Both the position numbers and the translations under genes were made by a program. Below are positions 7,207 through 15,419 of a stretch of 34,349 bases of DNA, piece by piece (the first letter of the stretch is position 1; every line of letters starts with the position of its first letter). Below the pieces are notes generated by a model. It saw only the letters and a list, made by a program, of their open reading frames with translations, was not told where the DNA came from and did not search any database. This DNA is from Verrucomicrobiales bacterium (GTDB lineage: Bacteria; Verrucomicrobiota; Verrucomicrobiia; Verrucomicrobiales; DEV007): assembly GCA_016795505.1 (NCBI GenBank), contig JAEUHH010000095.1, positions 1 through 34,349 on the forward strand, written 5' to 3'.

Positions 7207-7782
7207 CTACTTCGCCAGGATCAAGGCGTCGAGGCGTTGCTGGCGGGCGAGTTCGAGTTCGCGATGCAGGTCGCGCTCGCGACGTTGCGCCTCCGCCATC
7301 GCCACGAGCAGCCGCTGCCGATCGAGGGGCGGCACCGGGACCGGGACGGCGCGCAGATCCTCCACGCGGAGGTAGGGGATGTTGGTTCCTTTGAGGAAGG
7401 CGGCGATCCGCGCCCGCACCAGGCTCTGATTCAGGATCATGGCGAGGAATTCGGGCGACATCCGGTGGGTCGAGTGAAGCCGCAGGGTGTTGAAGGAATT
7501 CTGCACCACGGTGGGCGGCATCTCGCAGGCGAGATGGACGGCGAAGGGCCGCTCGGTCCGGACCATGATGATGACGTCGTCCTTGCGCATCAGCTTATCG
7601 TGGGGCCGGGATCGACCGGGGAGGCGGATGCGGGTGAGCGCCTCGGGGTCGAGGACGCGGCCCTCCTCGACATCCTTTCCCTGGATGACCCGCAGGTCGC
7701 CGTCGGGCGCGCTCTCGACCTTGCTGCGAAAGGGATAACCCGTCAGCACCTCGGCAAGCTCCTGGAGGGGCAATTCCTGCAT
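7207..7782 (-). CDS. Half-length type I specificity subunit (single TRD)
   Basis: A 191-residue protein with one target-recognition domain and one C-terminal helical spacer, so about half the length of a normal HsdS. It begins LPLQELAEVLTGYPFRSKV and contains FLKGTNIPYLRVEDLRAVPVPVPPLDRQ, the usual TRD-to-spacer junction. It ends in a long charged helix RRERDLHRELELARQQRLDALI. Half-S proteins can dimerise to recognise a symmetric site, or pair with another subunit to change specificity. It is the first gene of the minus-strand operon, divergent from the gene at 7942 across a 159-bp intergenic region in which I found no convincing promoter. Confidence 0.85.
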   Translation of the reverse strand: MQELPLQELAEVLTGYPFRSKVESAPDGDLRVIQGKDVEEGRVLDPEALTRIRLPGRSRPHDKLMRKDDVIIMVRTERPFAVHLACEMPPTVVQNSFNTLRLHSTHRMSPEFLAMILNQSLVRARIAAFLKGTNIPYLRVEDLRAVPVPVPPLDRQRLLVAMAEAQRRERDLHRELELARQQRLDALILAK

Positions 7783-7941
7783 GATCGTGAAGATCGGACA
7801 GGGTGTGCGGGAAAACGGCAGTCGTCAAATAAAAAAGAACGAGGATGGCTACTGCGGTTTTTCCGAGATTGCCGTGATGACGCAGCGCGGGGAAACCCTC
7901 TTGCGTCTGCGACTCAATCCTCTTTGGTCGAGGTCACTGCA

Positions 7942-8484
7942 ATGAACAAGGCATTAGAGACCGCCCTGAAAGAGAATCTGACGAAACGCGCGGTCGGAAC
8001 CTCAGCACTGCGAAACCAAGTGCGGAGAGGAGGCATCCGGGCGGTCCATGACTTTCTCTGCGGGCTCCAGCCGAGAGAACTGCGCGCTCTCCGGAGCCGA
8101 AAGGCGTTCCTCGGGTGGCTGGACGCGCGGACGAATGAGATGGAGCGGCAGGTGGGCAAAAGCCACGGCCTGATGTGGGGATCGGCCCGGAAGTCGCTCA
8201 ATCTTTGGATCCGCGACACCGTCTACAATCATCACTTTCGCTCCACCTATGGATTGGATCGGCTGGAGCCGTGGCTGGAGGTCTCGCTCGACAGCCACAC
8301 GGCCGCCTTCATCCGACGGGAATCAGTGACTCACCTGCCCCGCTGGACGACGATCATGGCAGTGACGCCGGCTCTTTCCGGAGTGTATCAGGACGCGGCA
8401 CGCGGGATCGTCGAATCGCCCCGCTTCGCCTATCTGAAGCATCCGGTGCATCTTGATCTGGCGTCTTGGCGGCAAGAGGACTGA
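7942..8484 (+). CDS. Uncharacterised 180-aa protein, divergent from the defence operon
   Basis: A 180-residue, basic, soluble protein with no recognisable family. The start ATG at 7942 is chosen because upstream in-frame sequence runs antisense through the half-S gene. The sequence is helix-rich and Arg-rich, with RAVHDFLCGLQPRELRAL and FLGWLDARTNEMERQVGKSHG, and a Trp-containing KSLNLWIRDTVYNHHF. No enzyme motif is clear. It sits at the border between the defence operon and the replication module, facing away from the former. It could be a regulator or an accessory defence gene; position alone does not decide. Confidence 0.7.
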   Translation: MNKALETALKENLTKRAVGTSALRNQVRRGGIRAVHDFLCGLQPRELRALRSRKAFLGWLDARTNEMERQVGKSHGLMWGSARKSLNLWIRDTVYNHHFRSTYGLDRLEPWLEVSLDSHTAAFIRRESVTHLPRWTTIMAVTPALSGVYQDAARGIVESPRFAYLKHPVHLDLASWRQED

Positions 8485-8517
8485 GCGGGAGAGGGACAAG
8501 ACTGGGTGGTCAAGTTT

Positions 8518-8548
8518 GTTGCGCAACGGGCTTCGCTCTCACCCGTTG
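8518..8548. promoter_or_regulatory. Palindrome and overlapping hairpin upstream of the Xis-like gene
   Basis: GTTGCGCAAC (8518-8527) is a perfect 10-bp palindrome. It overlaps a second inverted repeat, CAACGGG (8524-8530) with CCCGTTG (8542-8548). Both lie in the 80-bp gap before the excisionase-like gene, 17 bp upstream of its ATG, where an operator would be expected. The same palindrome recurs at 15734 within the module. Confidence 0.4.
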
Positions 8549-8564
8549 ACACGCGGATCGCGGC

Positions 8565-8810
8565 ATGAATCCGCACAACGAATCCCCCCGCCGTCCCGAC
8601 CCCCTGCTTACCGAACTCGAAGCTTGCGAATTCCTCCGCATCCGACCGCGTCAGCTCTACACATGGCGTAAACAGGGCCTGATCCCCTTCGTCCGTATCA
8701 GCCGCTCGGTGCGCTACCGCCTCGGCGAGTTGGAGGCCGCCCTCGACGCGATGAGCGTGCGCGGTGGCGCCGGAATGTCTGCAACGGAAGCCGATGGACC
8801 GCGGGCCTGA
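8565..8810 (+). CDS. Excisionase-like helix-turn-helix protein
   Basis: An 81-residue MerR/Xis-type winged-helix DNA-binding protein. The signature is LLTELEACEFLRIRPRQLYT followed by WRKQGLIPFVRISRSVRYR, then the helix LGELEAALDAM. Proteins of this size and fold act as recombination directionality factors or as small repressors/activators in prophages, ICEs and plasmid-like elements. It is the first gene of the plus-strand replication module, 29 bp before the primase gene, and has a palindrome upstream that could be its own operator. No integrase lies in the window, so a role in excision is only inferred. Confidence 0.85.
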   Translation: MNPHNESPRRPDPLLTELEACEFLRIRPRQLYTWRKQGLIPFVRISRSVRYRLGELEAALDAMSVRGGAGMSATEADGPRA

Positions 8811-8839
8811 CCGCGGGAGGCCTTTCCATCCACGCGCCG

Positions 8840-11704
8840 ATGAGCACGCCGGACTTCGATTGGGACGCGGTGCGCGCCCACTATCAAGAGCACCGCAGCT
8901 ACAAGGCAGCGGCGGAGCAGTTCGGACTGACGGTCGCCACGGTCAAGAAGCGTGCCCAGAGGGGACGATGGAGCGAGGTCTCTAAGTCCCGGGGTGACAG
9001 CGGGGGGACAACGATGCCGGAGCATGTCCCCCCAGGGGTGGACATGTCCCCCGGGCCTGCCGCCTCCGGGGGGACGGATCGTGGCACTGAGGGGACCCCG
9101 GCACGGGGGCCGGTCCCCTCCGACGGGTTTTTGTCCCCCGAATCCGTCACTTCTGGGGGGACGGAACCTGGCACCGAGGGGCCAGAATCTACGGCCAATG
9201 TCCCCTCCAGAGGGACGGTAGATTCTCCGGCAGTCTCCCCGACGGATGTCCCCTGCATTCCTGCGTCCATCTGGTCCTGGAACAGGCTGGAGGCGGCCCG
9301 CTACTATCTCAAACACCTCAACTGGGCTGTCCTTCCGCTCTACCCTCCGAATCGCGGCAAGCCCCACGAAAAGGGCAAAAAGCCCCTGATCGAGCGCTGG
9401 CCCGCCCACCGTTCCGCCGATGTGCTCATCGAGGATCTGGAGGAAGCCTTCGCTCCGGGCACGAAATTCAATCTCGGCGTCGTGGTTCGCCCGCCCTTTG
9501 TCGCCGTCGATCTCGACTCCAAGCCCGATCTGGGCGAGTCGGTGCGGGCCTGGCTGGCTGATCGACCGGAACTGGCGACGGTGCCGCGCGAACGCACCGG
9601 CGGCGGGGCCCACCTCCATTTCCGCTGTCCCGATCTTCCCGAGGAGGTGCTCGAATCTGCCAAACCTCTGATGGTCGCCCTGACGCCCAAGATCGGCGCG
9701 GAGCTCTATTCCAACGGCCAAAATCTGGCGCTGGCGCCGTCCATTCACCGCTCCGGCCATCGCTACATCTGGGAGGTGACCGGTCCGATTCCCGAGGTCA
9801 GTTGGGCACTGCTTTGCGACTGGTTCGGATTCCAGATCCCGGTGCGAAAGAACGCGAAAAAAAAGAAATCCCCGGACTGGAAGACGGCCTACGAAGGCGA
9901 TGTTCACTCCCTCGACATTCTGGGACTGTTTCGCGAAGCCGGCCGGCTCGGCGATCTCCTCGACGCCGACACGGAAAAGTGGGCGGTGCGCTGTCCCTGG
10001 GAAACCGAGCATTCCACCGAACCTTCGGCCGAACCCGGTTCCGACACGGTCGTCTTTGCCGGAACTCCGCCGGGTTTCAAGTGCCTGCACGCCCACTGCG
10101 ATGGACGCGGTCTCGCGGAGGTCTGCCAATGGTTCGAGGCGAGGGAGGCGGGTGTGATCGACCGTCATTGCACCACGCTGCGCGGCGATCTCGCGGAAAA
10201 GGCGGTCGAAAACTCCCAACCGGTGTCCGCCTGGGGCCTGGAGGAGCCGAAGGATCCCACGACGTGGCTCTTGCGCCGCTTCGGCGAGGCATTCGAAACC
10301 GCGATGGACCGCAGCACGGGTGAGCTCGTCATCGTGGATTTCAACTTCCATTACTGGGCCGGACGCTTTGCCTTCGAGACGCTCGTCGTCTACGAGCCCT
10401 GTGCCGATCAATTCTATTGCTATGACGACAGTCGCGGCCTGTGGCGCTGGATCACCGAACCGGACCTCCGTCAGCGTATCGCCGCCTACCTGCTGGAGCA
10501 GGCGCGAAAGTTCAACCAGTCCATCCTCAAGCAACGTCGCTCGCAGGATCGTCTCGCCAGCATGGTCACGATGCTGCGGGCTGAGACCGAACGCCGCGAT
10601 GCCTTTCGCCGCGACGGCAAGGTCATCCACCTTGCCAACGGCATGCTGCACCTCGACGCCCATCCGCCCGAGCTGCGGGCCTTCTCCCCCCACTACTTCA
10701 GCCTCCACCAGTGTCCCGTTCCCTTCGACGCGGCGGCGCTGTGTCCCCGCTTTCTGGGCGAGCTGGTCCTCTCCTCGATGTCGCCAGAAGATGCCGGGCT
10801 GCTCCAACTGATGGGCGGCCTCTACCTGACCGGCCGGAACAACTGGCAGAAGATGCTGATCCTCTCCGGCACCGGCGGCGCGGGCAAGGGTACCATCGCC
10901 AGAATCGTCCAGGGCCTGGTGGGCATGGAGAACGTCAAGCAGCTGCGCACCCGGCTGCTCGACGAGCGCTTCGAACTGGACAACCTCGACCAGGCTTCCC
11001 TGCTGGTCGGCTCGGATGTCGACGGCGACTTCCTCTCCTGCCGGGGCGCCAAGGTCATCAAGGCCCTCACCGGTGGCGATCCGCTCACCATGGAAACCAA
11101 GGGCGGTCGGAAGCGCGACATCCTCGGAGAACACAACGTCCTGATCACCTGCAACGACCGACTCCGGGTCCGGCTCGACGGTGACGAGAGCGCCTGGAAA
11201 CGCCGCCTTCTCCTCATTGAGTTCCACCGATCCGCCGGGCGACAGATCGACGACTTCGACCGGATCCTCATGGAGGAAGAAGGCAGCGGCATCCTCAACT
11301 GGTTTCTCATCGGCGCGCTGCGCCTGCGTCGCTTGTCCGAATCGGGCCGGCGCTTTCCCCTCACCGAGGCGCAGGAGGACCGCATCGACGCGCTGCTGGC
11401 AGAGAGCGATTCCCTGCGGCTCTTCGTGAAACGCCGGATCGAGCGCGAGGAGGACGCCTCGCTGACCACCGAGGAGATCCTCATCGCCTACGAGAACTTC
11501 TGCGCCAACCAGAACTGGACCGCCCTGCCCAAGCACCGCTTCGAGCAGCAACTCGGCCCTCTCATGATGGAGTTCCACCGCGCCGGAAAGCGCAATGACA
11601 TCTCGCGGGGAACCTCGATCAAGCGCGGCTTCAAACACGTCCGGCTCGGCGACCCGCAGCCGGAAAGTACGCCCGCCCCCGACTTTCCCGATGAATTGCC
11701 ATGA
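8840..11704 (+). CDS. Primase-polymerase / SF3 (D5-like) helicase fusion replication protein
   Basis: A 954-residue replication initiator-type protein. Residues 10-45 form an HTH (SYKAAAEQFGLTVATVKKR). Residues about 48-145 are a low-complexity Gly/Thr/Pro linker. A bifunctional primase/polymerase (archaeo-eukaryotic primase) domain follows at about 150-320, with VAVDLDSKPDL holding the acidic pair and GGGAHLHF the histidine motif. The C-terminal half is a P4/D5-type superfamily 3 helicase with Walker A GTGGAGKGT (677-685, Lys683), Walker B-like LLVGSDVDGDF and sensor NVLITCND. Such fusions prime and unwind DNA in phages, satellites and plasmids. Its TGA overlaps the polymerase ATG (ATGA, 11701-11704), so the two are coupled. 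Confidence 0.95.
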   Translation: MSTPDFDWDAVRAHYQEHRSYKAAAEQFGLTVATVKKRAQRGRWSEVSKSRGDSGGTTMPEHVPPGVDMSPGPAASGGTDRGTEGTPARGPVPSDGFLSPESVTSGGTEPGTEGPESTANVPSRGTVDSPAVSPTDVPCIPASIWSWNRLEAARYYLKHLNWAVLPLYPPNRGKPHEKGKKPLIERWPAHRSADVLIEDLEEAFAPGTKFNLGVVVRPPFVAVDLDSKPDLGESVRAWLADRPELATVPRERTGGGAHLHFRCPDLPEEVLESAKPLMVALTPKIGAELYSNGQNLALAPSIHRSGHRYIWEVTGPIPEVSWALLCDWFGFQIPVRKNAKKKKSPDWKTAYEGDVHSLDILGLFREAGRLGDLLDADTEKWAVRCPWETEHSTEPSAEPGSDTVVFAGTPPGFKCLHAHCDGRGLAEVCQWFEAREAGVIDRHCTTLRGDLAEKAVENSQPVSAWGLEEPKDPTTWLLRRFGEAFETAMDRSTGELVIVDFNFHYWAGRFAFETLVVYEPCADQFYCYDDSRGLWRWITEPDLRQRIAAYLLEQARKFNQSILKQRRSQDRLASMVTMLRAETERRDAFRRDGKVIHLANGMLHLDAHPPELRAFSPHYFSLHQCPVPFDAAALCPRFLGELVLSSMSPEDAGLLQLMGGLYLTGRNNWQKMLILSGTGGAGKGTIARIVQGLVGMENVKQLRTRLLDERFELDNLDQASLLVGSDVDGDFLSCRGAKVIKALTGGDPLTMETKGGRKRDILGEHNVLITCNDRLRVRLDGDESAWKRRLLLIEFHRSAGRQIDDFDRILMEEEGSGILNWFLIGALRLRRLSESGRRFPLTEAQEDRIDALLAESDSLRLFVKRRIEREEDASLTTEEILIAYENFCANQNWTALPKHRFEQQLGPLMMEFHRAGKRNDISRGTSIKRGFKHVRLGDPQPESTPAPDFPDELP
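9002..9253. repeat. Array of GGGGAC/GTCCCC motifs inside the primase linker
   Basis: About eleven copies of GGGAC or its complement GTCCC lie within 250 bp, most as GGGGACn or TGTCCCC in both orientations. Two 27-bp segments (9068-9094 and 9155-9181) are near-identical direct repeats, 87 bp apart. The encoded protein is a low-complexity linker with a repeated SGGT-x2-GTEG. Density and both-strand arrangement resemble protein-binding arrays, but a simple codon-repeat expansion in a linker is the alternative. Confidence 0.6.
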
Positions 11705-14700
11705 ACGATACCATGTCCCGCTCCTTCGCCCATCGCCCTGACTCCCCCCATCGCCCCGGCCGATTGCTGCTGAGAGTGGACGTTCGCGACCTCGAAGAGC
11801 GCCTCGGGGCACTCCAGGCGTCTCTTCTCCGTGGCGCGCCCTATTCGGAAACAACCACATCCGGCGAGTCCGTTTCCCCCGTCCGAACAGTCCGTGACCC
11901 GATAAGCCGGTCCGTCTCGGACGTTTCGGACGGCCTCGAAGTTACTTACGCGCGCACGCGGGAAGAAATCAAAAAGAGACAGGGGTACGATCCGGGGGGA
12001 CAAGTGGTTGGCGAAAAAAATGATTTTCCGGCGACGGTAAGGAGTGGCGCGAATGCCGTCCGAAACGTCCGGGGGTGTCCGACGGTCCCCCAGGTTTTCT
12101 GCACCGCGAAGGCGGAGCTCGCCTGCATCGTCGATGACCTGATCCTCTCCGAGAACGGCTGGATCGCCCTAGACCTCGAAACCTACGGTAACCGCAAAGG
12201 CGACGGGCTCGATCCCTGGCGCGGCGACATCCGCCTCCTCACCGTCTGCCGCGAGGGTGGTCCGATCTGGATGATCGACCTCATGGCCATCGGCTACGAC
12301 CTCGGTCCTCTGGCGGCCATCCTCGAAGTCGCCACCGTCATCGCCCATAACGCCAAGTTCGACGGCCTCTGGCTGCGGGTGAAGTGCGGGCTGCGCCTGC
12401 CCAAGGTTTTCTGCACGCTGACGGCCGCTCGGCTCCTCGCCGCCGGCACCAAACCCGGCAACAACCTCGACCAGTGCCTGGAGCGCTTCCTCGGGATCGA
12501 GCCGGGCAAGGACCAGAGCCGCTCCGACTGGGGCTCGATGCTGCTGACCGAGGAGCAGTTCGCCTACGCGGCCCGCGACGTGGCCCATCTCCACGACCTG
12601 GCCAAGGTGCTGGAGACCGGCATCGAAGAAGCCGCGTTGGAGCGCGTGTGGACGCTGGAGAGCGCACTGCTGCCGCGGGTGGTGGAGATGGAAGCCGTCG
12701 GTATCCGGGTGGACGTGGAGAAGCTCAGGAAAATCGCAGCGGACGCCAAGGCCCATGCCGCGAAAGCCTCCACCGATTTGCGCGAAGCCCTGGGAAGCCC
12801 CGGACTCAATCCCGGCAGCCCGGCCCAGCTCCTCGCCGCGCTCCGGTCGCAGGGTATCGCGCTGGAATCCACCGCCGAAGAAGCGCTCAAGGCGGCCGAT
12901 GACGGGCGCATCATTCCCCTGATCCTCGCCCACCGCGAGGCCAGCAAACGCGCCCAACAAGCCGAGACGCTCATCGAGCACGTGAAGACCGACGGACGCA
13001 TCCACGCCCGCTTCGAGCCGACCGGCACCGCCACCGGGCGCTTCTCCTCGAAGGAGCCGAACCTCCAGAACGTGGGACGGGGCGAACTGCGCGAGGCTTT
13101 TGTTCCCGCCCCAGGCCACCGCTTCATCGTCGCGGACTACTCCCAGGTGGAGCTCCGCGCCGCCGCCGCCATCGCCGGCGAGACGAAGATGATCGAGGCG
13201 TATCGGGCGGGGGCAGACCTTCACCGAAAAACGGCATCCACAGTCTTGGGCAAATCCGAGGAAGCGGTCTCCAAGGCCGACAGGCAGTTGGCCAAGGCCT
13301 GCTTCTCGGGCGATACCGAAGTGCTAACGCCGAACGGTTGGGTGCGCTTCGACGCCTACGACGGGATCGCTCCGGTTGCGCAATTCGAACTGCCGAAGAA
13401 CCTGTGCTGGAACCCGCCGAAGAGGCATGGCAACCGCTGGGGACATTCGACGGGCAAGACTTCTTGGGATGGCTACGGCGAGATCCAGTTCGTCGAACCC
13501 CTGGCGATTCAGTCGTTCGATGATCGTGAGCTGTTCCACCACGAGGACCGCAACACGGATCTCCAGGTGACCGGCGATCACGAGATCGTCTTCATCACGA
13601 ACTCCAAGAATCCGGCAAAGCTTCCCGCTATCGATGTGGTTCCGGGCAATTGCCGTCATCTAGTCGCTGCGGGGTATCTACGCCGCTTGGCGTCGAGCGA
13701 CAAACTGGAAGCCTTCACTCGCGCTCTGGCAATGGTCGTCGCGGACGGCAACTTCGCTTCGCCGCGTTGTGTTCGCTTTGGATTCTCAAAGCGTCGCAAG
13801 GTTCAAAGATGCTTGGAGCTTCTCGGGAAGCTAAGCATTTCGCCCCAGATCTCCGAGAAGGGCAGGGTCACCAGCATCCGGGTCAATGATCCTGATTGGG
13901 TCGAATGCTTGCTTTCGTGGATCACCCTCGGCAAGGACCTTTCCTGGCGATGCCTTACGGAGTTGCCTGCCGATGTCTATCTCGATGAGGCCGCACACTG
14001 GGACTCGCATCTCAACGAAGGACGGAAACGAAATCGCGCCCAGTTCTGCACAACTTCCAGACAAACCGCCGAGGTGATGCAGGCCATGGCGGCCACTAGC
14101 GGTCATCCGTCTTTGCTAAGGCACACGCCATCAAGCAAGGCCCGACATTCCGACCTCTGGCATCTCTCTTACGTTCTCGACGGCCCGAGCGTCTGGCGGG
14201 CATCATGGTCACTTAAACCCACCGGTCGGCGGGAGCGGGTTTGGTGCGTGCAGGTTCCTTCCGGCGCGATCCTGATCCGGCGCAACGGCAAGGTCTGCGT
14301 CCAAGGGAACTGCAACTTCGGCCTCATCTACGGCCAGAGCGCCCCCGGCCTCGTGCGCTACGCGGCTTCCTCCTACGGCGTGACGCTGCAAGACGATCAG
14401 GCCAAGGAGATCCGGACCGCATTCTTCCGCACCTACGGCCACCTCCGCCAGTGGCACGGCGAGAGCCACCAGCAGGCCGAACGGGGCGTGACCGAAGTGC
14501 GGACCCGCCTGGGTCGCCGCCGCCTCATCCCCGACACCTCCACGGAATGGGAGCGCTTCACCGCCCTGGTGAACACGCCCGTTCAGGGCGGCTGTGCCGA
14601 CGGGATGAAGCAGGCCATCGTCACCCTGGCCGAACGCCTGCCCAACACGGCCAGGCTCATCTCCACCGTCCACGACGAGGTCATCGTCGAAGTGCCCGAG

Positions 14701-14826
14701 ACCGATGCCGAGCAAGTCTGCGAATTGGTGGCCGCGACGATGAAGGAAGCGATGGAAGCCCTCTTCCCCGAGGTGCCCATCGAGGTCGAGGCCGGAACCT
14801 GCAACCACTGGGGCGAGAAAGGATGA
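11701..14826 (+). CDS. Family A DNA polymerase with proofreading domain and an intein
   Basis: A 1041-residue precursor of a DNA polymerase I-type enzyme; 704 residues remain after removal of the intein. Residues 1-140 are poorly conserved. The DEDD 3'-5' exonuclease domain follows, with ALDLETYG (Asp158, Glu160), HNAKFD and YAARDV. No 5'-3' exonuclease domain is present. The polymerase domain has motif A ADYSQVELR (Asp479), motif B RQLAKA + CNFGLIYG (split by the intein between Ala533 and Cys871) and motif C VHDEV (His991, Asp992). It is ATGA-coupled to the primase-helicase upstream and to the next gene downstream, making a self-contained replication set of phage or plasmid type. It is not the chromosomal repair enzyme, judging by its context and missing domain. 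Confidence 0.95.
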   Translation: MNDTMSRSFAHRPDSPHRPGRLLLRVDVRDLEERLGALQASLLRGAPYSETTTSGESVSPVRTVRDPISRSVSDVSDGLEVTYARTREEIKKRQGYDPGGQVVGEKNDFPATVRSGANAVRNVRGCPTVPQVFCTAKAELACIVDDLILSENGWIALDLETYGNRKGDGLDPWRGDIRLLTVCREGGPIWMIDLMAIGYDLGPLAAILEVATVIAHNAKFDGLWLRVKCGLRLPKVFCTLTAARLLAAGTKPGNNLDQCLERFLGIEPGKDQSRSDWGSMLLTEEQFAYAARDVAHLHDLAKVLETGIEEAALERVWTLESALLPRVVEMEAVGIRVDVEKLRKIAADAKAHAAKASTDLREALGSPGLNPGSPAQLLAALRSQGIALESTAEEALKAADDGRIIPLILAHREASKRAQQAETLIEHVKTDGRIHARFEPTGTATGRFSSKEPNLQNVGRGELREAFVPAPGHRFIVADYSQVELRAAAAIAGETKMIEAYRAGADLHRKTASTVLGKSEEAVSKADRQLAKACFSGDTEVLTPNGWVRFDAYDGIAPVAQFELPKNLCWNPPKRHGNRWGHSTGKTSWDGYGEIQFVEPLAIQSFDDRELFHHEDRNTDLQVTGDHEIVFITNSKNPAKLPAIDVVPGNCRHLVAAGYLRRLASSDKLEAFTRALAMVVADGNFASPRCVRFGFSKRRKVQRCLELLGKLSISPQISEKGRVTSIRVNDPDWVECLLSWITLGKDLSWRCLTELPADVYLDEAAHWDSHLNEGRKRNRAQFCTTSRQTAEVMQAMAATSGHPSLLRHTPSSKARHSDLWHLSYVLDGPSVWRASWSLKPTGRRERVWCVQVPSGAILIRRNGKVCVQGNCNFGLIYGQSAPGLVRYAASSYGVTLQDDQAKEIRTAFFRTYGHLRQWHGESHQQAERGVTEVRTRLGRRRLIPDTSTEWERFTALVNTPVQGGCADGMKQAIVTLAERLPNTARLISTVHDEVIVEVPETDAEQVCELVAATMKEAMEALFPEVPIEVEAGTCNHWGEKG
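11879..12081. repeat. GTCCG repeats with a 17-bp perfect inverted repeat in the polymerase 5' region
   Basis: CGGACGTTTCGGACGGC (11918-11934) and its exact complement GCCGTCCGAAACGTCCG (12055-12071) lie 120 bp apart. A third, direct copy with two changes is at 11879-11894. GTCCG units recur at 9-10 bp spacing (12058, 12067, 12077). They encode the unconserved N-terminus, giving VRTVRD, SDVSDG and VRNVRG. The spacing near one helical turn fits repeated protein binding. Confidence 0.6.
13300..14310 (+). other. Intein with LAGLIDADG-type homing domain in polymerase motif B
   Basis: Codons 534-870 (337 aa) interrupt the O-helix motif. Removing them restores RQLAKA-CNFGLIYGQ. The intein begins CFSGDTEVLTPNGW (block A) and has block B at VTGDHEIVF with the Thr and His. 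The C-terminal blocks F/G are VWCVQVPSGAILIRRNGKV and VQGN, with Cys as the first extein residue. A LAGLIDADG-like motif ALAMVVADGNF (Asp682) and a second degenerate copy near YLDEAAHWDS indicate a homing endonuclease domain, active or decaying. The usual penultimate His before Asn is Gly here. Position in the catalytic motif is typical of polymerase inteins. Confidence 0.93.
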
Positions 14827-15404
14827 TGCGCGACTTCGACGACATCGATCTCGACGCCGAGGAGGACTACGAGATCCGGCAGCGGTCCCGCGACGAGGAC
14901 TACCGGAAGGCCTATGGCGAGTGGGTCGCCTCGCTGCCGCCGGAGGAACGGGAGCGTCTCGGGGAACTCGGTCTCGACCGCGCCTCCGTGCCTGGAGCGG
15001 GCACCGGCGCTCCCAGCCGCGACCTCGCCGAATCCTCGATGGCCTGCTGCGAGCCAGAGGAGATCGTCGAAGCGGAACCCCAGCCATCCACCGCACCATC
15101 CCTCGACGAACCTGACCCGGAGCGCCTCCACGACCTCCTCCGTCGTCTCGTCGGAGAACTGATCGGCCAGGACAACGCCCGCCTCTCCCTCGAATGCCTC
15201 GCCTTGGTCACCGGCCTTTCCTACTGCGGCGACTCGATGACGGAGATCGCCGCACGCCATGGGGTGACCCGGGCGGCAGTGTCCAAGCGCTGCGTCGAGT
15301 TGTCCCGCGCCCTCAACCTCAAACCCAGCCGAGCGATGCGTTCGATCTCTGCCCGCCAGAGCTATCGCCGCGCCCGCCTCAAGCACCTGAGCACTCAGGT
15401 TTGA
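14823..15404 (+). CDS. Sigma-region-4-like HTH protein
   Basis: A 193-residue protein, very acidic at its N-terminus (DFDDIDLDAEEDYEI), with a Pro/Glu-rich middle and a C-terminal HTH. The HTH core is SMTEIAARHGVTRAAVSKR (about residues 137-155), resembling region 4 of sigma factors and phage transcription or terminase-type HTHs. The start ATG at 14823 overlaps the polymerase TGA; a second ATG at 14826 is also possible. It is likely a regulator of the module or an accessory replication factor. The acidic half could be a protein-interaction segment. No family was recognised with certainty. Confidence 0.8.
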   Translation: MMRDFDDIDLDAEEDYEIRQRSRDEDYRKAYGEWVASLPPEERERLGELGLDRASVPGAGTGAPSRDLAESSMACCEPEEIVEAEPQPSTAPSLDEPDPERLHDLLRRLVGELIGQDNARLSLECLALVTGLSYCGDSMTEIAARHGVTRAAVSKRCVELSRALNLKPSRAMRSISARQSYRRARLKHLSTQV

Positions 15405-15419
15405 CACGCCACCCGGTTC

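Noticed and set aside
7800-7828. Minus-strand TTGACG as a -35 for the defence operon
   Set aside because: At 17-bp spacing the -10 would be CACCCT, a poor match. I cannot support a promoter there.
8714-11860. Minus-strand 1048-codon open frame opposite the primase gene
   Set aside because: It is an antisense shadow caused by high-GC codon use. The plus strand has complete primase and helicase motifs.
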